NCBI GenBank assembly: GCA_015680685.1
Contig: MNCI01016028.1
Span: 23,538 to 85,537 of the forward strand
DNA length: 62,000 nucleotides
DNA from: Gnetum montanum
Lineage: Eukaryota > Streptophyta > Gnetopsida > Gnetales > Gnetaceae
Direction of reading: 5' to 3'
The notes beneath the pieces were generated by a model. The model had not been told where the DNA came from. It ran no database searches and worked only from the letters and a program-made list of their open reading frames with translations. The translations under genes were made by a program, and so were the position numbers. Of this stretch, positions 22,273 to 33,889 are shown piece after piece (the first letter of the stretch is position 1; each line of letters begins with the position of its first letter).

Positions 22273-24300
22273 TACCCCCATGACTGAATGAAAACTCATC
22301 CTTGAGTGAAGAAGAGAAGGAACAAGTTCCTTACAAAATATAAAAAAGGTATGGGATTATTGATTGACATACAAACTAGCTTAGATGGAGTAAACAAAAT
22401 CTAAGTGCCTAAGTGTATGGATGTACAATCTTTTACAAAATTGGATATTTATGATAAGAGAAGAGAACACCTTGGATAAAACTGACATCCAACTCCTCTT
22501 GGCAATAGAAGAGTGAGGGAGAAGATCCATTGAACATGAATGCTCCTCATCATAAAGCGTTGTTGCTCATCCTTTGGTGAAGGCAATTCATGCTTCCCAC
22601 TGTAATCACAACAAAATCATGGATTAGTGTGCAATGTGTAACATATAGCTTTGAAGTACTTCATCTTGTCAGTGGTTATACTTCACTAGGTTGTGATTAT
22701 TGTGGATTAATTTTATTTGTCATGTTAGCAGGAAGATTGAAAAATAGGGTTAACATGAATAAGTGATCCATTAAATTTGAAAAAGTTCAAATAAGATGAA
22801 ATGCTTGAAGAGGGTGCAAGAATTCACAACAGTAATAATAAAAGATTTAACCAAAAAATGTTATGAAGATGCGCACAATTAGATGTCATTGATGGAAATT
22901 GCAAAAGGATTTGATTGTGAGAATGTCTAAGGATAAAGAACTTAACTAACCCAACCAAAAGATATGCAAGTGGGCCCTTCCCAAAGTAGGCATAAGCCTT
23001 TTATGACCTTGCATAACTTCAAACTAGGAAGCCCATGGACCTCATGGGTGATTAATGGTTACAAAAAGTTAAATACAAAAACCTAGAAGAAACTATCTAA
23101 GAATTTTGACACATCAAGCCAAGACATCAAACAAGAATATGAAACTAGTAGTGAGGTAAGACATGGAAAACCAGAGATGGATGAGAGAGAGTGGAATGGA
23201 GTTCCTGATTAAAGTTACATAAAGTCCCTTGTGAATTTTGTGTTTAAATGACTTGATAAAATCTATCATTAGTCCAAATTAGAACCAACCATGTTCAGTG
23301 ACTTCACAACACAATTCTAAGACCAATCCACCCACCTGAGACATAAGAGTGTTCCTACAAAACAACCACCATTCCTTATTAGAGAAGAATAGAGAAGTAG
23401 GAAGTGAGGAAAGGTCTTAGTTAGAGAGGACCTTTAAGCATGGGTAACATGTCTTTCTACTCCCATAACTAGTGCTTATATCTTGTTATTTTGTCTAAGG
23501 AATGTGCTTTGAATTTTCATTATTTTTTTTGATGAGAACCACACCATGCAATGACTTATTAAACTTCCTTTTATTGGTCAACACAAAATGGTAAGAAATC
23601 CATGAAAACATACATGCACCTAGGTAAGAAAAAAAACACAAAGAATGCTTAATCCCCTTAAAATCACACCCTGTTCAAACCTTTGAATCCTTTCAAATTT
23701 CATAAACTACCAAAGTCACAAGTTCATTATAGTTTTATTAATGAAAAAGGGACTTCACATTTTCAAAACAAGGAAAACCATAGAGTTTGTGGATGGGTGC
23801 ATGTTGTGGACTCACTACCTATTGCATGAAAAAGAAATCATGTTCTAATTATTGGTAATAAAATTCAAAGCTAGAATCTAGACACTAATAATTAAATAAC
23901 CAGATAGCACATACCCACATCAATTAAATTACACTATACCTAGTTGTTAATAAGATGCTTATTATTAAAACAAGATAAGAAAATCACATCCTAATAAGAA
24001 AAAATAAAAATAAAAATATATAAGAAATTGTAAAATATTTAAGAGAAGATAAATGTAGTAACAATGTTGTGAAACAAAAACTTTGAAAAATTAATAATGT
24101 AGAAAACAAAAAGTGTAAAACAAAGAATGTGTAAAATAAAAAAGTTGTCAAAGTAAGAAGGTGTAAAAAAAAAATATGTAAAACAAAAATGTGAAAAACT
24201 GAGGAGTCACTTATATGGTTAGCATGGATGGCCATCTCCCCCATGACTAGGTTGGAAGGAGGAGATTTGAAATATTAAGTGTGATTGTCCATCCAATGAG
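22273..24300 (-). other. 3' noncoding region of element F
   Basis: Begins with the polypurine tract (minus-strand ATGGGGGTA). In Athila elements an env-like frame can lie here; none is recognisable. The only long frame (23984-24244, minus) is a Phe/Leu-rich translation of an A-rich array (GTAAAACAAAAA-like units at 24000-24200) and is not supported as a gene. Confidence 0.5.
24000..24200. repeat. A-rich imperfect tandem array
   Basis: Irregular units such as GTAAAACAAAAA and GTGTAAAATAAA. The same kind of array lies at the matching place in element E (16455-16565), so it predates the split of the two copies. Confidence 0.55.
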
Positions 24301-24309
24301 CTATGTGTT

Positions 24310-25700
24310 GTATTAGCTCACTTAGGCTCATGGAAAAAATTGACTTGTTGTATGTTGACCAGATATTTTTTGTTTGGGCTCTTAATTTTGTAGATCATCA
24401 TGGTCCTAGAATAAAAAGTTTCATAAATTATATAAGATCCTTCCCACAATGTTTGGAACTTAGTTCATTGAGGTACGTGTGTGGGGTTCCAATAAAGAAC
24501 CTTATCTCCTAGTTGAAGTTTGACTTTTCTAATTCTAAGTTCATGGTGCTTTTTGTTAAGTGCCTTATGTAGTTCATTAGATGACGGGGCTATTAATCAG
24601 TTTTGATCCAGTAGGTTGAGACTCATTAATCTTTCTTTTTGTGATAGAATTAAGTCAAGGTCAAGAACATAGGCTGTTGAAAGTGTATAAAGCTTAGGTT
24701 GAATAGGAAGTATTGGTAATTTTTTGTACACCAAATCATAGGGAGAGTAGCCTATAGAAAGTTTCCATGTTGAGTGGTAGGCCTAGAGGGCATCATTGAG
24801 TTTTTTAGTCCAATATTTCCTATATTTGTTGATAGTTCTCATTAGAATCTTTGTGATTTTCCTATTTTTAACCTCAACTTGACCATTGGCTTGAGGGTGG
24901 TAGGGTGTTGTAAGTTTATGTTCAACCCCCAAGTGTTGCATAAGTTTTCGAAAATTAGTGCCTATAAAGTGAATTCCATTATCAAAAATTAGTGCACATG
25001 GCACACCAAACCTATTTACAACATTTTTTTGTACAAACCAAGCAGCAATAGAAAATGTATAGTCAATGACAACTGCTACTTCTATCCATTTTGTACAATA
25101 GTTAAAAGTGACTATGATGTATGCCTTTTCATTTGACATAGACATCATAGGATCCATGATATCAATGCCCCATATGACGAATGGTTCCAATGGTTGAATC
25201 CATTATTGAGGTCCTTCTAGTTGAGTAATCATTCCACCATCTCATTAGTAGCATTCACAAGAGTGGACATATTGATGACCATCCCTAAAGATTGTTGGCC
25301 AATAGTATCCTACCATCAGGACTTTAATGACCATGCATCTCCAAACATAGTGGCATCCATAAGGACCTTTATGAACATCTTGGAGAATGTGCAATTGATT
25401 AGAACACACCATTGAACCAAGCCATCAATGCACACCTTGTAGAGGTATGCATTGATCTCCATGAAGCATTTCACCTAGTGAATAAACTATTTTTTTTTTT
25501 GCAATGGTCCAATAGTTATGGCATCTCTTGGATGAGAAGATATGTGATAATGTCATCATACCATTTAAGTTCATTAGGAAATTGTTCAATTATAGCCCTA
25601 GTAAAGAGAAGTTCATCAAGGAATAGATCAGATAATGGGCTTTCTTCCTATTTGTTATCCCATCATAACCAAGACAAGTGATCAACAACCGCATTCTTAG
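24310..25700 (-). pseudogene. Integrase of element F
   Basis: Athila/Tat-type integrase. The zinc-binding end (25230-25400) reads GYYWPTIFRDGHQYVHSCEC. The core at 24783-25190 is open for 135 codons: VIWGIDIMDPMMS, FNYCTKWIEVAVVIDY, PCALIFDNGIHFIGTNFRKL and YHPQANGQVEVKNRKI, so all three catalytic residues (D, D, E) are present. The C-terminal part (YHSTWKLSIGYSPYDLVY, then DLDLILSQKERL) runs to about 24310 with a few stops. Integrase joins the cDNA to host DNA in the nucleus. The core is the best-kept enzyme of this element. Confidence 0.8.
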
Positions 25701-27010
25701 TATCCTTTTGATATACCATTATCAGATTGAATTCCTATAAGATCACCAACAACCATATGACATGGGGACTCACCATTGGCTTATTCATTAAGAAGTAGAT
25801 GGCACTATGGTCCATGTGCACAAACACCTTTTATCTAAGCACATAATACCTAAACTTTTCTAGAGCAAGCACCACTACCATTAGTTCTTTTTCTATAGTG
25901 ATGTAGTTTATTTGTGCATCCACAATGCTTTAACTTGCATAGTGGATGTAGTATGGACATTTCTTATTGTCCATATGCATAAGCATGGCTCCCAAGGCAT
26001 AGTTTGATGCATCTGTCATAACATGAAATGATCTAGACTAATCAGGTGCTTGTAGAATTGGGTTTTCTACAAGTTTCTCCTTTAATTGTTGGAATGCTTT
26101 TCACATTTCGTGGTCCAGACAAATAAAGCATCTTTCTTTGTTAGCTCTACCAACAATTTTGTGATATTAGAGAAATTCTCTATGAATGATTGGTAGTAGC
26201 TAGTATGTCCAAGGAATGACTGAACATCTTTAATAGTTTCAGGCTAGTAGCTAATTCCTTAGATGATCCTTATTTTCTCAGAGTCTACCTCAATTCCTAC
26301 TTATGATATCCTATGTCCTAATACAATGCCTTCCTAAACCATCAAATGACTCTTTTTCCAACTAAGTCACAGATTTATTTAAATACATCTTTTTAGCACT
26401 TACTTAAGGCAGTCCAAGGCTTACTCAAATGTAGATCCATAGGTTGAGAAGTCATCCATGAATACTTCCCCACGACTACTTATTTTCTATTGAAAAATGC
26501 TTAGAACTAAGTGTTAAAATGTAGTAGGCACGTTGCATAGACTAAAAGGCATCTTACCATATGCAAAAGTCCCCCAAGTACTTGTCAATGTTGTCTTGGC
26601 CTAGTCCTCTGATCCAATCTAGATTTGGTTATAGCCACTATAACCATCCATAAAAATATAGTAGCAATGCCCAAATATTATGTCTAATACCTAATCAACA
26701 AATGGTAATGGAAAATGGTCCTTGATTGTTGCCATATTCAGCAACTAAAAATCAATGCAAACCTACCATTTCCCATCTTTCTTGGGTACAATAATGAGTA
26801 GACTAACCCACTTGCTATCTGTAATGGGATAAATAAATCCAGTCTTGAGAATTTGTTCCATTTCTTTCTTAACAATCTACTTTAGTTTGGGGTCCAATCA
26901 CCTCTATGGCTATCTCTTTTGATTCATGGCCAAATCATTGTAGATGCAATGCTAGCATATCCTAGGATCAATCTCTATGAGTTTAGGATATGACCAAGCA
27001 AAGGTTGCTG
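25700..27010 (-). pseudogene. RT and RNase H of element F
   Basis: Reading leftward from 27000: KKEMEQILKTGFIYPITDSK, VPKKDGKW, DHFPLPFVD and YYIFMDGYSGYNQIWI, which carries the first catalytic Asp of RT. The middle of RT (26250-26600) is shredded by stops and shifts and no clear YxDD box is left. RNase H follows: MTDASNYALGAMLMHMDNKK, ITIEKELMVVVLALEKFRYY and HMDHSAIYFLMNK, with DTKNAVVDHLSW at its end near 25690. Family assignment is sound; activity is excluded. Confidence 0.7.
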
Positions 27011-27473
27011 CCCATTTTTCAACCATATTCAATAGCATATTTTTCTATTTTGGAGCAAGATTTGCATTGATTATGACCAGCATCCCATTTTTTAAGAACA
27101 CCTATTCCATGCCGACCAATAACATTTTTAGTTCAAGAGGCTCTTACATGAATCTTTTAGGAATTTTCAACTCTCCCTAGTAGGTATCATCATTTACATC
27201 ATTAGAGAGTTGGTGATGAACTTGCTCTAGTTCATCCATTCCTATGACATATGCACATGTCAGGCTCTTAGTTGGTTCCATGCAAAGTGTGCTACTTTCA
27301 AGATTAGCAATTAGCCACTAGATGCCCTCCTATTTTGTGGCTACTACATACAGAAACCTTTGAATTGCTACATTTGATGGACATTGCTTACATGTAGAGA
27401 TGGATACTCATTTCACTACCTAAAGTTTCTACACATAATTGCATCCTGTATCGTTATATGTAACGTATGAAAC

Positions 27474-27840
27474 TCACTTCTTCTTGATCTTCCCGAATGC
27501 ATTTCCTTTAAATATTTCTAGGGAAAGATCTTTGATGCTAATTCTTACATCAATGGTGCTCAACCATGCCCTTCCCATAATGTTGAGTAAGTCTCCTTTG
27601 CAGTTCTTCATCTTGATCACTACAAAATTAGTAGTATAAGACCATCCATAGATAGTGGTTACAATGTCTTCTACTAGTCCCAATGGAATAGTGATGGATT
27701 GATTTGCCAATTCTAATTTGATATGGATCTTCTTAAGAGGAGGTAGGTTCTATGTAGTATACATCTCATGAGAAATTAGATTGTTACCAAAACTTGAATT
27801 GAGAACAACTTTGCATGGTTCACCCTTAGCAATTTACAAA
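27474..27840 (-). pseudogene. Protease of element F
   Basis: Athila/Tat-type aspartic protease. The open part (27474-27710) reads MANQSITIPLGLVEDIVTTI, then TTNFVVIKMK and IMGRAWLSTIDVRIS, the usual I-x-G-R-x-W/F-L end of the fold. The upstream active-site strand survives as [12 protein letters not shown], so the catalytic Asp is replaced. It lies between Gag and RT on the same strand. Confidence 0.65.
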
Positions 27841-27849
27841 TAAATTAAA

Positions 27850-30462
27850 GGACTTTTAGGATCACCTAATTTCCTTGGAAGGTTTCCAATATAGATCCAA
27901 TTAGATACTGCATCAGTAAGCATCATAACATGGATCCTGGGTAGTATTTGGTTTAAAGGGGCCTCAAAGGAATTTGATATAAATGAAGATGGGGAAATAA
28001 TATTATCAATTATGGGTATACATGAGGGCTTAGGTTGACTATGGGATCAAAAGGAAGGTATTTTCTTTGATTGAGTATCTAAACAACTTGGTTGATGAAT
28101 CAGTTATAAGTTAATGGCCTTGGTAGTGTTGCATTATTGTAGTTGAGCTGGTAGTTCACCCTACATAGGTGGAGCAAGTGGTAGCTATGTTGAGGATGAA
28201 AGAAGATGTGTAGGAACAGGAGGAGGAAGATGTGTAGGAATGAGATGAGGATAAGGGTAAAAGGTGATGTCTCTTCTTACATGTGGAGAACGAGTTTGAT
28301 AATAATTAGAAGGGTGGTAGTGATATTAGAAAGTAAAAATATGACTGGAGAAGTCACATGGGGATAGGGGTTGCTAAACATAATACCCATATGGATTAGG
28401 TTGTTTGTAAGAGTATTGCTACCTTGGTGGTGTTAGCACCCATGACTATGGTTGCTACTACTATTGATATTGCTCATATGGTTGCGGTGGAGTTTCACTT
28501 GGATAATACTACTATTGCTAGTAGAATTACCTAGAATTACCTTGAGGATAAGGCAATCTTTTGGGTGTTTTCCTTTGTGAGAGTTGTGGATTCAAAGCGT
28601 ACACCCTAAACTCCTATAGGTATGACACTATGGGATAACATCCCTTAGGATGTTCACATTGGCAAATGTCATAGCCATCATCATCATCTCATTTGCTTCT
28701 TGCAACTTCTTCTATTGCAACAATCTTTCCCTTACCTCTTTGAATGGCACATTCAACTTCCTTATATCTCTTGCACTCACAATCACTACCTTGTTCTTTG
28801 GACTCTTCAACAATGTTTAGGATAGCTTGAAATTTGCTATTCATGGGGTCCCATAACTAATCAACCTTGGCTATAATTTTAAATTGAAATTTTTGGAGTG
28901 GCAAGGTTTTCTTATTCATCACCTCATTAAGTGCTTATTCTTCCTCACTATCACAAAATTAAACCTCCCTTTTGTGAATGGAAGGATCATGGTTGTATTC
29001 TTTTGCACTTTCTCACTTTCTTAATTCACCTTCCTCTTTAGATACTTGCTTGATTAATCTTTGGATTTGATGGGCACTTAATTCTAATATTCATCCTTAG
29101 GCATAAACACCAAGGGTTCTCCTGATTTGAGATTGAATCCCATTTATAATGTGGTAAAGTTGGTCTAGTTGAAAATAACCATGGTCAGGACATTTATGCA
29201 ATAAGGAATAGTATTAACTAATGGAACCATCCAAGGGTTCATGTGTTCCTTGTTCCATCCTTGGATTTGCTTCCTCAAGTTTGACACTCTGGAGTATGTC
29301 TAATATTTATCATTAAACAATTCAAAAATTATACTCCATTGTTTGATAGATTCTAGTTCTAAGGACTAGTACCAATTATCTACTTCTTTCATGAGTGTCC
29401 TTGGGAACAACTTAAGTTTTTGCCACTTATTTTCTATATTCTACAAGACACATGCATCTTAAAAAGCTTGGAGATGGTTCTATGGATCTAAGTTATATCC
29501 CCTTTGAATCAAGGGATATTATTCATGTCTATCCTTTTAATCTAACTATCCTTTACATGCCTTGCTGGAATTCACACTACCTCTACAATGTTTATCATAC
29601 TTTGGATATCAAGAAAAGACTCATCAAGGCCATGATTATAGTGCCTACAATGCCCTCTACTACCCCTTCATTCATGGAGGTATGCCTCTCTTGAATGTCC
29701 ATGCCCTTGATCTTACCTTGCTGAATAGTGCCTTTGATCATTTTGGTCCCATTAGTTACCTCCATCACGGTCATGCCCCTTGTGACTGTGATCAAAGCCA
29801 AAAGAAGAAGATGATGATGATGAAGGTGAAGAGGAAGGAAGACTGACACCATCATAGTGCTTGCTACCCCCTCTTTGATGATCATAGCCATGATCATGAT
29901 CTTATTTTCTATCTACATCCCTATTTTGACTTTATCCTTTGGATCCTTCTTTATCATTGGATCCATTCTACCAAAACTAGGATTGTGAATTGTGGAATAT
30001 AGGTTCTAGTTATGGCCTCTATCACCAAAGTCAAAAAGGGAAATTTCACTAAATGAAAAGCCCCCATAAAAGGGTTCTTCACTATCTTTTTGGTACAGTA
30101 GGAATGGAGAATCATTGAATCCTTTACCCTTTACAAATTCATAATGTTGTTCTAACTAGCAATCCCTAAGACATTGTGCATCAGTGGGATGATACTATCA
30201 TGCACAACATACTCAACATGAAGTTCCTAGAGACCTAGATGAATAAGCATTTGTTGGAGAATTGCAAAAATGAATTGATCTAGTAGCAACACAATGTTTC
30301 CCTCTATATCATGCCATCGTAGCTATTCATCTTGGTGTAGGAAGAAGGTGAAATTGGGTACATACTCATCAGGATGAGCATATACCACTCGATATTGCTG
30401 GGCACCAACTAATGTACTTTGTCAGACTTGGGTGGAGAAGCACTCCTATGAGAGGAAGACAT
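27850..30462 (-). pseudogene. Gag of element F
   Basis: Start at ATG 30462 (MSSSHRSASPPKSDKVH then a stop). The capsid core lies at about 29050-29470 and aligns with that of element E; both contain a decayed FNxxxxTxxxVSxLKKQIQ helix and a MYHIIDGL-like segment. The segment 29595-29897 carries a His/Gly/Asp-rich, Ser-run linker. The C-terminal region (28100-28600) is Tyr/Gln/Pro-rich. Stops are frequent. Plus-strand frames at 25221-25681 and 29452-29846 are antisense shadows. Confidence 0.6.
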
Positions 30463-30607
30463 CTTTTTTTAGAAAATAAAAAACATAGTGTGCTTATTGA
30501 GATTGTTGTAGTAAATTTTTTAAAGTAAGATATGACTCTAAGGTTCACTTCAATGATTTGAATAATTTTTTACTAGTCTTAGATAGTGCATGAAATAACT
30601 AAAATGT

Positions 30608-30624
30608 CCTAGCAATGGCACCAA
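30608..30624 (-). other. Primer-binding site of element F
   Basis: The minus strand reads TTGGTGCCATTGCTAGG directly after the 5' LTR. Close to the tRNA-Asp type site of Athila/Tat elements; better preserved than in element E. Confidence 0.8.
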
Positions 30625-31501
30625 TGATGAGCTATGAGGTACCTCCTATGCTCAACCATACAAATCACTAAGAGGTTTACATGTGGTTTGGTTGAATTAT
30701 GTGGACATATAGTTCTCCAATGCACTAATCCTCTAAGAAGTGAAATAGGTGTTGAGAACATTCGTTGTCTTTCCAACTACACTTATGAAGCTCAAGGATA
30801 TGGTTTAAGTGTAATTGAGGCAAATGATTTTTATCATTTTATGTTTTCTAAGTTTAATCACCTACAACAAGAATAGAAGGTAGAGAAATTTAATATATAA
30901 TTATTCAATTACCTAGCTAGCCTAACACAAGTACCCATTCCCGCTCTGTTGGACACATCTTGAATGCATGTAGCACTGTTGGATTACCAAATGTTAAGCG
31001 TTTCTAAGTTACCAAGTGCTATATGTATGCTTGAAGTAGTCGTGCTTATGTTTATTAACAACTAGAAATTAATTGCTTAAATAAACTACATTAAAGGGCA
31101 TGAAATTAAAGTACATAAATATCAAATGCATTAAGTAAATATTAATCTATTCTCAGTGCTACAAGGATGATCAAAAGGGCTGATCTTTATTCTTGTCACA
31201 TTGTTGTGCTCAAGTACATCACTGCTCGAATAAAGGTCCATACACACTTAGACTCCTACTATGGATACTCAGAAAATATTCTAACTCTGGAGAAAAAAAA
31301 TTGTAAGCACTTCATTATGCTATGACAAAACTATGAAAAACTACTAAAAATTGTAAGCCCAAGCACTATATTATAGGCCAACATATACCCTGCGATATTG
31401 GATATTTGACATTGCATCTTGGGCTCCGATATTGGGTATCTAACATCGAGGCTTTGATATTGGATATCTGATATTGAAGCTAGTTAAAACATGATTCATC
31501 A
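30625..31501 (-). repeat. 5' LTR of element F
   Basis: 877 bp, TGATGAGCTATGAGGTACCT to GATTCATCA; pairs with 21406-22272. The minus-strand TATA near 31370 is weakened (one T lost compared with its partner). The poly(A) signal is at about 31186-31192 on the minus strand. Confidence 0.88.
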
Positions 31502-32597
31502 AATATATATATATACTTATATAATATTTAACCATAACATATATATCCTATATGTATGCTTAGGTGAGTCTATATAATATTATAAAACATGTATACATTA
31601 GAGTACTAGTTTAAAAATATTTAATTTAAAGTGTTAGTTTAATTATTAAATTTATATTATCTCAAGTAATCATTACTTGCAAGTGGGAGTGATGGTTAGA
31701 TAACTACATAGTGGTAAATTGATTTCAACAACCAAATAGTGGAATCTAAATTAGCTAATTATATGATGATGGAAATTAAATAAGTTTTTTCTAAGTGGCA
31801 AAGTTGGTTAGTAGAATTGGTTGAAATTTCAAATTTACCTTACACTATATAAGGAGATGTCAATTGCTTGGAATTTCAAATTTATCTTACACTATAAGTT
31901 TTGGCTTATGGTGAAAAAGCAAATAAAGTGTTTAAGTATGAGGTAGAAAGATGGTTCTTGAAGATAGGGCAATAAGAAGGCCTTTTATGCCATATGTTAC
32001 GAGATGTTGTCTGGATCATATCTTGAGAGCTTATTGTAACTCAACTATCGGTAAAGCATCTAATGAAAGCCCTTTCTTACTTTGGATTTCTGATGAGTTT
32101 AGATTTCTCACTAGTAAACTTTCTATACATTTCAATGTTTGTAGAATGCACCACCCAAGCTAAAAATCAAGGAGAGCCTAATAGAGATGATTCTTGGGTA
32201 GAGGCTTTCATGTCCCAAGACACAGAAGTAACTAGTTAGGAAGAACCTCAAAATTCAACAACTAAAAAGTTGGATAAAAAAGAGACAAAGATAGTTATTA
32301 AAGACAAGGGTGAAGACCAAGTTGAGAGGAAGAAAGAAGAGCATTTATCACTACTAAGATTACATATGAAAAGGTTCATGATATGATAGTTTCTAAAAGA
32401 GTTACTTTAACTATTCTTTTTCCATCTATAGAATAGTTTATATGATATTAAGTTTGTATAGTTTCCTAAGTTTTATTAGGAATGAGGTTTTTATTCCATT
32501 AAACCTTAAGTTTCATGGAAGATTTCCTCAAAAAAGATTTCTATTTCTCTATGTAAAAAAGATGTTTACAACAAAATTATTTTATTAGCTAATGTAC
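31502..32597 (+). pseudogene. 3' region of element D with unassigned frames
   Basis: Resumes element D after F. It starts with (TA)n, then AT-rich spacer to about 31900. From 31951 to 32163 a plus-strand frame of 70 codons (PFMPYVTRCCLDHILRAY, then GKASNESPFLLWI) is open, and a second frame at 32160-32390 is Lys/Glu-rich (EEPQNSTTKKLDKKETKIVI). I do not recognise either. They lie between integrase and polypurine tract, where Tat elements may carry extra genes. Could be remnant or chance. Confidence 0.35.
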
Positions 32598-32615
32598 AAA
32601 GGAGGGGATGAGAAA
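32598..32615 (+). other. Polypurine tract of element D
   Basis: AAAGGAGGGGATGAGAAA ends against TGTTGTCACATAAG, the LTR start. This fixes the plus orientation and the LTR border. Confidence 0.75.
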
Positions 32616-33198
32616 TGTTGTCACATAAGACCATTTCTTGAAGCAGTAGTAAAATGTACCTATGGTTTGACAAGAAAATTATTGGAGTTAATGATATGTA
32701 AGTTATGCTTACTTTTTAATGTGTAGAAAGTAGATTTAAATTATGTGATATGATGAGGCATTGCTCAACTTAGAGTTATTTTTACTTTGATACTAAAATT
32801 CAATTAAAGGGTAGAGAGGGAGTTGGCACCTTCCCATCATTAACACTATGAAATTTCTAGAATTTCGACACAAAGACCACTAATTAATTTACATGAAGTA
32901 TGTTTGTTGGTTTTTCTATCTCCCACTTAGAACTCCTACATGTATAAGGAGATCCACAGAGGAAATAAGAGTTAATGTTATGGTGTTACATTTTTGAAAT
33001 GGTAGAGGAGAGGAAAAATGCAATCTCTATGTTAAATGGGAATCTACAATAGATGAAGAAATATTTTAAGGGCAAGGTTGCTTGCTAAATAAAAATAAGA
33101 CAAAAACCCAAATTCAAGCCCAAACCTAACTGCATTTTTAGTCATTGAATGAATAGAAACAAGAGAAAGAAACAAGGGCAAAAAAACCAGAGAATAAT
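32616..33198 (+). repeat. 3' LTR of element D, truncated
   Basis: Starts TGTTGTCACATAAGACC and matches 6896-7487 throughout (for example GTAGAGAGGGAGTTGGCAC and TCTATCTCCCACTTAGAACT). It is cut at 33198 by the LTR of element G; the remainder is not seen in the window. Confidence 0.85.
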
Positions 33199-33712
33199 TA
33201 TGACATCCTGTTCCCAGATGTCATAAAAATATGAATGCCTAATTTATTATATTCATCATGGATGACATATCAGAAAGATTATAAATACTTAAATAATAAA
33301 TTAATTAGAAAATAAATAATTAATACTAAAAAATTAAGAAAGGAAAGAAAAATAAAATAATTGTATTAATGGAAGAGAGTACTATAACGCCCTTTTGGGT
33401 TATCTTCCTATGCCACTTAAACCTTAGAGGCAATCTAGCATTGCCACCACGGTTAGGCCTATAACCCAGCCATAAGGGTGGGCCAGTCCCCTTCTTGTCC
33501 CTCTTCATTTGGCTCCTGTTACTCACCTCTCCAGGCTCTGCAACTCCATGTCAACACAACCTCTAATCTCAGCCTTAAATAGCATAGGTCAAACCCTTTC
33601 TCAAGGGATACATGACTAGTCATAACTTCTCATAATGAAGCACCCCTTCATTAGAAGGTTAATTACATTGTTTACAATTGTTTCCACCCTTAACAAGGGA
33701 TGGAACATTACA
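33199..33712 (-). repeat. 3' LTR of element G
   Basis: 514 bp, plus-strand reading TATGACATCCTGTTCCC to GGATGGAACATTACA. Equal in length to the LTR of element B. It resembles 42095-42421 very closely where both exist. Confidence 0.88.
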
Positions 33713-33714
33713 AT

Positions 33715-33727
33715 CTACCCCCTTAAG
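33715..33727 (-). other. Polypurine tract of element G
   Basis: The minus strand reads TTAAGGGGGTAGA directly before the 3' LTR. Confidence 0.75.
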
Positions 33728-33889
33728 CATCTAGCTCATCCTTGAGCACTTCCTCGATATCCAGCTGCTTAATGGCTACTTCATAGTTATGCTCCTCAGC
33801 TATAGTTCCCTTATTTTCCTTATTATCATCTATACAAATAAAAGATAAAAATTTATAAGCATAATTTATTACATCCATAATAAATTCAA

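Larger units (their letters stand above)
21406..31501 (-). mobile_element. Family-T gag-pol element F
   Basis: A 10.1-kb minus-strand Athila/Tat-type element with both LTRs (867 and 877 bp), a primer site at 30608-30624, gag, protease, RT, RNase H and integrase in that order, and a polypurine tract at 22273. It is inserted downstream of the integrase of element D. It is the only family-T copy here with pol, and so is the reference for the gag-only element E. Confidence 0.85.
6896..33198 (+). mobile_element. Tat/Ogre-like host element D, split by E and F
   Basis: A plus-strand Ty3/gypsy element of the Tat/Ogre type. Its 5' LTR begins near 6896; gag, protease, an archaeal-type RNase H, RT, RNase H and integrase follow; a polypurine tract at 32598 and a 3' LTR from 32616 close it. 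Elements E (5.8 kb) and F (10.1 kb) interrupt it; removing both rejoins the RT and the 3' region. Its 3' LTR is cut at 33198 by element G. All genes are heavily mutated, so it is among the oldest layers here. Confidence 0.75.

Noticed and set aside
23984-24244. Minus-strand frame of 86 codons rich in Phe/Leu, like a membrane protein or env
   Set aside because: It is the translation of an A-rich array; composition alone explains the hydrophobic look.
25221-25681. Two plus-strand frames of 64 and 89 codons
   Set aside because: Antisense to the zinc-binding region of integrase and RNase H end of element F, which are clear on the minus strand.
29452-29846. Plus-strand frames of 80 and 94 codons
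   Set aside because: Opposite the gag of element F; no independent support.
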